Source: JBIQLO01 sp044464175
Lineage (GTDB): Bacteria > Planctomycetota > Phycisphaerae > Tepidisphaerales > Tepidisphaeraceae
Assembly (NCBI GenBank): GCA_044464175.1
Contig: JBIQLO010000053.1
Location: 1-20,449 of the forward strand
DNA length: 20,449 nucleotides
Direction: 5' to 3'
Position numbers and translations under genes: made by a program. Below the pieces are notes generated by a model. It was not told where the DNA came from. It did not search any database and saw only the letters and a list, made by a program, of their open reading frames with translations. Positions 15,002 to 20,449 of the stretch are shown here, piece by piece (position 1 is the stretch's first letter; each line of letters opens with the position of its first letter).

Positions 15002-16438
15002 TCAACTCACCGGGAAGATGCCCCGGTAATGCGGCGAGATGGGCGCGGGCTTTCCCGCCTGGCAGACCAGCCGCCCCTCATGCACCAGCCCGGCCCCGCG
15101 GGCCGCCAGGGTCTCGACCAGCCGATCGCGCCAGCCCCGCAACCGCTCGGCGTGGGCCGGCAGCTCCGCCAGGTTCCTGGTTTCGTACGGGTCCCTTTCC
15201 AGGTGAAACAGCTGCTCCTGATTGGTCCGGGTGAACCAGATGTATTTCCATCTCCCGTCGGTCAGGAAATGGTGTTCGTTCTCAGCCGCGTAGCTGGCGC
15301 GGTGCTCGCCGTGGATGAAGTCGCGCCGGGGCGCTTCAGGGTCGCGCATCATCGGCAGCACGCTCTTTCCATCCACCCCCGCCGGAATGTCGACGCCGCA
15401 GGCCTCCAGAATCGTCGGCAGGATGTCCTGCAGGCAGACCGGCGCATCGCTTTGGGCCTGAACCTCGGCCTTCATTGTCGGCGGCAGGCAAACCAGGAAG
15501 GGAATGTGCGCTGAGCCTTCATACGGGTAGGTCTTGCGCCACAGGTGGTGATCCCCCATCATGTCGCCGTGGTCGGAGGTGAAAACGATCATCGTGTTCT
15601 CCAGCAGGCCGTTGCGCCTGAGGAAATGGTGCACGCCGCCGATCTGGTGGTCGATGAAATGGATGCTGGCGTAATAGCCCGCCCTGGCCTCCCGTTCCTG
15701 ATCCGGCCGCAACCGGCCGCGCCAGGCGTCCGGATCGACGCTGCGCACGTCATGAATCCCCGCCCAGTCCCCCACCGCCGGGGCGGGCAGGTCGCGCTGC
15801 TTGTAGAGGTCCAGGTAATACGCCGGCGGATCGTAGGGCGCGTGGGGCCGCAGGAAGGAGGTCTTGAGGAAAAAGGGGCGGTTGGGGTCGCGGCGCTCCA
15901 GAAAGCGAACCGACTCCTGCGCCGTCCACGCGGTGGGGTGAAGGTGATCGGGCAGGTGCCAGGGGCGGCACATCCATGAGTTGGGACCGAGGCCGTGCAC
16001 CGTGCTGCTGCAGTCGCCCGGCCGATTCTGGTCGAACCACCGCCGGTAATCGGTATCGACTTCCGGATTCAGGCTGTAGGTGCGCACGTCATGGAAACCA
16101 TGCAGGCTCCGGTGCGGCTCCACCCCCAGATAGCCGACGCACTGGGTATGGTACCCCGCCTGCGCCAGCATCTGCGGAAGCGTGTTCTGCGCCGACAGGA
16201 TCGGCCCCTTGGCCGGGTCGCGGTACATGATGCCGACATTCCACGGATCCTTCCCGGTGATCAGAGACGCGCGGGCCGGAATGCAGCTGGGCGTACACGT
16301 ATAGGCGTGATCGAAGCGCGTCCCCTGCGCCGCGATGGAATCGAGATGGCTCGTCTCGACGACCTGGTTGCCGTAGCAGCCCATCGCATCCCACCGCAAC
16401 TGATCGACCATGATGAACCAGACGTTGGGTTGTTGCAT
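15002..16438 (-). CDS. Type I sulfatase (arylsulfatase family)
   Basis: 478 residues from ATG 16438, with AGGA 7 bases upstream. The family is certain: N-terminal NVWFIMVDQLRWDAMGCYGN with metal-binding Asp12, the formylglycine signature CIPARASLITG (Cys52 expected to be converted to formylglycine by an FGE-type enzyme), and the second metal region TSDHGDMMGDHHLWRK. The C-terminal part carries the usual DGRWKYIWFTRTNQEQLFHLERDPYETRNL strand-rich segment (given here as family-typical). It hydrolyses sulfate esters or sulfamates, probably from a glycan. Unlike most polysaccharide sulfatases it has no signal peptide at this start; upstream in-frame codons are GC-rich and do not encode one. It heads a two-gene run with the amidohydrolase. 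Confidence 0.93.
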   Translation of the reverse strand: MQQPNVWFIMVDQLRWDAMGCYGNQVVETSHLDSIAAQGTRFDHAYTCTPSCIPARASLITGKDPWNVGIMYRDPAKGPILSAQNTLPQMLAQAGYHTQCVGYLGVEPHRSLHGFHDVRTYSLNPEVDTDYRRWFDQNRPGDCSSTVHGLGPNSWMCRPWHLPDHLHPTAWTAQESVRFLERRDPNRPFFLKTSFLRPHAPYDPPAYYLDLYKQRDLPAPAVGDWAGIHDVRSVDPDAWRGRLRPDQEREARAGYYASIHFIDHQIGGVHHFLRRNGLLENTMIVFTSDHGDMMGDHHLWRKTYPYEGSAHIPFLVCLPPTMKAEVQAQSDAPVCLQDILPTILEACGVDIPAGVDGKSVLPMMRDPEAPRRDFIHGEHRASYAAENEHHFLTDGRWKYIWFTRTNQEQLFHLERDPYETRNLAELPAHAERLRGWRDRLVETLAARGAGLVHEGRLVCQAGKPAPISPHYRGIFPVS

Positions 16439-16706
16439 TGAGTTTTCCTGAAGTTGATTCTGACGGTACACCGATGCGCCCTCGGCGGCAATCCTTCCGG
16501 AGGCGCCACCCCCCATTTTGAATGGATTGCCGGTCGCTTCTCCTCCCCCCTCCCCCGTACGCCAAAGGAGCGGTGGGGTGGGGGTTTTTGGCTGAGAAAC
16601 CGCCTGTAGCCTCCCGTCCCTGCCCCGGCACGATCGGAACAACCGCTTCGTGCCTTCGTGGCTCGCGCCCGTTGCATGCCGCCTCAGGAACCGGATCCGG
16701 GAGCTT
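16439..16706. other. Intergenic region between GH31 and sulfatase genes
   Basis: Apart from the C-rich/G-rich hairpin at 16542-16589, I find no gene, tRNA or convincing promoter here. An in-frame minus-strand extension of the sulfatase to 16642 exists but begins without a ribosome-binding site and is low in domain-like character. The sulfatase promoter is presumably here but was not identified. Confidence 0.5.
16542..16589. repeat. C-rich/G-rich hairpin followed by T5
   Basis: CCTCCCCCCTCCCCC (16542-16556) can pair with GGTGGGGTGGGGG (16572-16584) with two mismatches and wobble pairs, loop about 15 bases; TTTTT follows at 16585-16589. On the plus strand this has the shape of an intrinsic terminator, yet no plus-strand gene precedes it. 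It may be a dispersed palindrome of the same general class as elements A and B. Confidence 0.5.
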
Positions 16707-19009
16707 TTAACCCCACCGGCATGCCACCACCGCCGCCCGATCCCGTCCCGCCGCTTCCCTCACCATCACCCGCACCTGCTTGCGCTGCTCGTCATAGACC
16801 CACCCCCGTCGGCGTCGGATGAAGCCACCGCCTGGCCGTTGACCCACAACGCCTTGGGCGCGGCCTCGCTCCGCAGCCGGACCAGATACCGCCGCGCCTC
16901 CGGCATCCCCGCATACCGCCCCTGCCGCGGCCCGATCTCCAACTCAAGCGCCTCCCCCTCGCGCCGGCAGCGCATCGTCGTCGTCGCCACCTCCCCGGCC
17001 TGATATGCCAGCGACAGCCCATCATCCTCATACAGCATAAAAGCGCTTTCCCCATGCGGAAAGACATCCAAAGCCACCGTTTGCGTCGATTTCTGCCCCA
17101 CGTACTGCATCAGCGGCCACTTGGGAACAATCGCCCCGCCGCGCACGAACAGCGCCCCGCCCCGGCCCGCCGGCGGCGTGTACACCAGGTCCTCCGGCCC
17201 CTCATGCGCCTGCCCCGTCCAGTAGTCGATCCACCGCCCCGCCGGCAGATGCACCCGATCCGTGAACGCCGCCACCAGCAGCGCATCGCCGAACATGTAC
17301 TGCCCCAGCAACTCATCCCCCTTCGGGTCTTCCGGAAATGCCAGCGGCATCGCCCGCACGATCGGCAATCCCGTCCGATGCGCCACATGGGCGGCCGAGT
17401 AGATGTACGGCAGCAGCCGATACCGCAACCGCGCATAGAACTTGAACATCGCCCCCAGCTTCTCCCCCTGGAACCAGGGATGCCGCCAGTAATTCCAGCT
17501 GTTCAGCTGCGACCAGGGCTGCAAAAATCCAAAATGAATCCCCGCCGGCGTCACGATCTCCATGTCACAGCTCGTGTTGGCGTGCCCGCTGAGCCCCAGG
17601 TTCAGCAGCGACACCAGCGGCTTGGCCCCGCCCCCCGTGTCCCCCGCCCACGTCGCCACGTACTGCTGCACTCCCGTCCACCCGCCCGCGCTGTAGACCA
17701 TCGGCCGCTGCTTCGTGTACCGGGCATACCCCTGATACATCTGCTTGTCATAAATCAGCGGATAGAGATTGTGCATTTCCCGATCCTCCATCCCGTTGGC
17801 CCACTTGCGGTCCGGGTGGTCGATCACCTGGTTCGAGCCATCCAGCTTGAAGGCCGACGCCCCCTGATCCACAAATTTCTTCAGATGCTCGAACCACGCC
17901 TCCTGCGGCTTGGTGACATTGTCCATCCGCACCACCGTCTGGAAGTGCTCATCCTTCTCAAAATCATCCTCATGAAATACCGGCTTCCCCCCCGCCGCCA
18001 GCTTTTCCGCCTCCGCCGGCTTCTTTGCCGCCGCGTTTCGCTCCTCCTCATAGCTCAGGTCATAGTCGCAGCAGAGCCAGAGGCTGATCTTGAACCCCAT
18101 CCGCTCCGCCGCATCCATGAAGTTCCCCGGCCCCTTCTGCAGATACGAGGGAATAAAAAATTTCTCAGGGTCCCACTGCTTCTCGGTGGAATAGTCATAG
18201 AACTTGCTCATCCACCCGGGCTCCAGCCCGATGATGTCGCACGGAATCCGCTCCCGCCGGAAATTCAGCCCATCCTCCAGCATCTCCCGCGCATCCGCCC
18301 GCATGTTGCACACGAAGGTCAGCCCGTACGCGTGCAGCGGCAGCAGCACCGGCCGCCCCGCAATCGCCGTGTACCGCTGCAGCAGCGCCGGCAGCGACTC
18401 GCCCACAAACAGGAAATAGTCCAATTCCCCCTGCCGCCCGGCCACCCGCAGCCGATCCGCCGCGCTTTGTCCCACATCAACCCCATGCTTCCAGGTGGTG
18501 TTGATCAGCATCCCCCAATGCCGCGTGCTCATCAGAAACGGAATCGGCACGTACGACACGACATTCTTCACCCACATCGGCGTGGCATACCCCCGCCGAT
18601 TCAGTCGGTCCCGCGCCACATCCCCCAGCCCATACAGCCGCTCCCCCTCCTCCAGATGAAATTCCGCCCCAAACCCCTGCCGCTCATCCGACCACGCCGC
18701 CTCCGCCTCCCGCAGCAGCGTCCGCCCCTGCCCATCCCCCAGCGTCACCCGCCCATCGGCCAGGCCAACCTCCAGCGTCGCCTCCCCCGTCCGGATCACC
18801 CGATGCGAACCCCGCTCCTCCACCTCGAACTTCGTCCGCTCCGCCGTCCGGCAAAGCACGCCGTACCGCTCCAACGTCGCCGGTCCAAAGCGCCCATCGG
18901 CCCGCAATCGGATGCGGAACGTGTGCGGCGCGACTACCTCCACCCGCAACACTCCCTGGGGCAACTGCACATCCACGACCGAACCCTCCGCCTGAATGGT
19001 CTTGCTCAT
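16707..19009 (-). CDS. GH31 family alpha-glycosidase with an apparent 3' frameshift
   Basis: Starts at ATG 19009, which overlaps the stop of the upstream gene as ATGA; GGAAAG lies 6 bases upstream. As sequenced, the frame stops at 16766 (747 residues). GH31 features: N-terminal mutarotase-like domain, GEGERLYGLGD-like segment (LEEGERLYGLGDVARD), barrel with GLEPGW, nucleophile Asp390 in AFKLDGSN and acid/base Asp457 in WAGDTGGG, then the C-terminal beta domains. Family members are alpha-glucosidases, alpha-xylosidases and sulfoquinovosidases; specificity is not assigned. The last residues (SMTSSASRCG) look out of frame: one extra G in the five-G run (16803-16807) would give WVYDEQRKQVRVMV and a new stop at 16707. 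I give the end of that restored frame. No signal peptide, so probably cytoplasmic. Confidence 0.9.
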
Positions 19010-20449
19010 TGGAAACTTTCCGGAATGTCCCATCCCCCCGCCTCATCCCACACAAACCGCCACGTGCACACCCACCGTCCCCCGGTTCCCATCCGCTGGT
19101 CCTTCAAGGTCAGCGGCCCCCGGCTCCCCTCCTGCTTCGTCACCTGCTCACCCCCGAGCGCCCCCGCCGATGTGCCGATCCACAGCACCCGCGTCCCATC
19201 GCTCAGCCGTGCCCATCCCTGTTTGAATCCCCACGCCAGCTGCGTCCCCCCATGCCAGTGATAGGCGATGGATACCTCCGCCCCGCCACTCTCAAACTCA
19301 TCCCGTACCGTCACATTGCCGGATGTCTCCAACCGCACCTCCCGAACCACCTCGACCCCCAACCCCTCATAGCACGGAGTCAAATCCAGCCGCACGAACC
19401 CCGCCTCCAGCGCCAACACCCTGACTCCCCCCCGCGTCTGCATCTTTCCGTTAATCACCGGCCCATTGTGCGCGCTGACCCCCAACGTGTATTCCCGCTC
19501 CAGCCCCGGGCGATACTGCTGATACCCCGGGTCCACAATCCAAAACCGCCCCTCCCTCCCGATGCACAGATGCCCCCCATCCTTGTGCAGATGCCCCACC
19601 GACGTGCGCGGAGCCCCTGCCATCACCAGCACATCCCCCGCCTCCCATCCCCGCCGCAGGCTGATCGCGCACTGGACATCCCGCACCCCCGCCCCCGGCG
19701 CGCGCTCCTGCCCCCACGCCGATTCACGCTCCAGCGCCCCCGCCAGCATCGCGCCCGGCATCCGCTCGGGCCGGCACCGCCGCAGCAGCCACAGCCCCTC
19801 CCCCCAGCCGCACCAGTCGCTCAGCCTGAGCAGCGCGGTCATCCAGAACGGCATCTCCGGCTCCACATCCCCCACCGGCGCCTGAATGTCCGCCCGTCCC
19901 GGCAGCACACACCCAATCCATTCCTCAAGCAGCGACCCCCACGCCTCCCGATGTCCCGGCAGCGATTCCCGCCCGCTATAATCCGCCAGCCATCCCGTGA
20001 CGTGATCCATCAGATACCCATCGTACGCAAACCCCTCGGTGTGATGCGCGGTCTCCCGCAATTCCAGCCATCGCCCCACCGCCCGCTCCGCCACCCCGTT
20101 GAGCCACGCCGAATCCCCATGCCCGATCGCCCGTGCCAGCTGTGCTGAACGCATCAGCGTAATGGTCCGAATGTTATGAAGCTGCGTCGGCGAAAACGGC
20201 GGCTCAATCGCCCACACATCCTTCGCCCAAGGCCGCACATCCCGCTCCAGCAGCGCCCCGGCCGCCTCCCGCGCCCGCCCCAGCAGCCCCGGCTCCCATC
20301 CGCGCTCATCCCCCAGCCCCAGCGCCAGACACCCCGCCAGATGCCCCGTCACGAGATTTACCCCCATCAGCGGCTCGACAAATGCCTCCCACCCCGCCAG
20401 CGCCCCCAACTCCCGCTGAAACAGCCCCCCCGCCTCCCGGTCCCCCAAA
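19006..20449 (-). CDS. Heparinase II/III-like protein, N-terminus beyond the window
   Basis: The frame is open to the right edge, so the start lies outside; the first possible start visible (a TTG at 20448) is unlikely to be real. About 480 residues are seen. The first part is helical and tryptophan-rich (AWLNGVAERAVGRWLELRETAHHTEGFAYDGYLMDHVTGWL is family-like alpha toroid sequence), as expected of the alpha/alpha toroid of polysaccharide lyases. The later part matches the heparinase II/III beta-sandwich, notably GHLHKDGGHLCIGREGRFWIVDPGYQQY and AHNGPVINGK. Families of this type cleave heparin, heparan, alginate or related uronic-acid polymers by beta-elimination; some members lack lyase activity. 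It is joined to GH31 by an ATGA overlap, so the two products likely act on the same glycan. Confidence 0.75.
   Translation of the reverse strand, partial: LGDREAGGLFQRELGALAGWEAFVEPLMGVNLVTGHLAGCLALGLGDERGWEPGLLGRAREAAGALLERDVRPWAKDVWAIEPPFSPTQLHNIRTITLMRSAQLARAIGHGDSAWLNGVAERAVGRWLELRETAHHTEGFAYDGYLMDHVTGWLADYSGRESLPGHREAWGSLLEEWIGCVLPGRADIQAPVGDVEPEMPFWMTALLRLSDWCGWGEGLWLLRRCRPERMPGAMLAGALERESAWGQERAPGAGVRDVQCAISLRRGWEAGDVLVMAGAPRTSVGHLHKDGGHLCIGREGRFWIVDPGYQQYRPGLEREYTLGVSAHNGPVINGKMQTRGGVRVLALEAGFVRLDLTPCYEGLGVEVVREVRLETSGNVTVRDEFESGGAEVSIAYHWHGGTQLAWGFKQGWARLSDGTRVLWIGTSAGALGGEQVTKQEGSRGPLTLKDQRMGTGGRWVCTWRFVWDEAGGWDIPESFQ

Noticed and set aside
15005..16438. Sulfatase pseudogene because the formylglycine motif has Ala instead of Ser
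   Set aside because: C-x-P-A-R is an accepted variant of the sulfatase signature; all other motifs are intact.
17054..19261. Open frame of 735 codons on the plus strand opposite GH31 and the heparinase-like gene
   Set aside because: Proline, arginine and histidine-rich with no domain; it is a GC-driven shadow of two clearly recognised minus-strand genes.

Overview
The window looks like a chromosomal contig from a GC-rich environmental bacterium of the PVC type (Lentisphaerota, Kiritimatiellota or Verrucomicrobiota, or a phycisphaeral planctomycete). I infer this from gene content only: a LacI regulator, a short type IV pilin-like protein and a glycosidase in one operon, plus a sulfatase, a heparinase-like lyase, several glycoside hydrolases, and Gfo/Idh/MocA oxidoreductases. 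No rRNA or other phylogenetic marker is present. A 100-N assembly gap splits the window at 9802-9901.

Layout. (1) 2-535, plus strand: the C-terminal end of a WD40-type protein cut by the left edge. (2) 5211 down to 668, minus strand: LacI regulator, then an H-X-DG pseudopilin, then a large secreted GH123-like enzyme, tightly spaced and with a plausible promoter and an inverted repeat upstream. (3) 9524 down to 5332, minus strand: M20 peptidase, Gfo/Idh/MocA oxidoreductase, class V aminotransferase and a small amidohydrolase. The last two overlap, and the oxidoreductase is bracketed by hairpins built from degenerate heptamers. (4) 9634-9801: eight copies of a degenerate 21-bp tandem repeat that run straight into the gap. 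(5) 10522 down to 9926: a YdeI/DUF1801-like protein, divergent from (6) a plus-strand run of a second Gfo/Idh/MocA oxidoreductase, an MTA phosphorylase (mtnP) and a GH39-like glycosidase coupled to mtnP by an ATGA overlap. (7) 16438 down to 14052, minus strand: sulfatase, then amidohydrolase. (8) 20449 down to about 16707, minus strand: heparinase II/III-like protein (cut by the right edge) and a GH31 glycosidase joined by an ATGA overlap. The GH31 gene carries an apparent frameshift close to its 3' end.

Taken together this is a carbohydrate-scavenging region, probably for sulfated or amino-sugar-containing glycans: a lyase, a sulfatase and GH31/GH39/GH123 glycosidases release sugars, and oxidoreductases and amidohydrolases would process the products. 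No transporter or SusC/SusD pair is visible. Of the degradative enzymes with visible N-termini, only the GH123-like protein has a signal peptide, so GH31, GH39 and the sulfatase are predicted to be cytoplasmic.

Base composition is mosaic. The plus strand is strongly C-rich over roughly 5.3-12.7 kb and 16.7-20.4 kb regardless of coding direction, but balanced or G-rich over 0-5.3 kb and 12.7-16.5 kb. This may mark segments of different origin.
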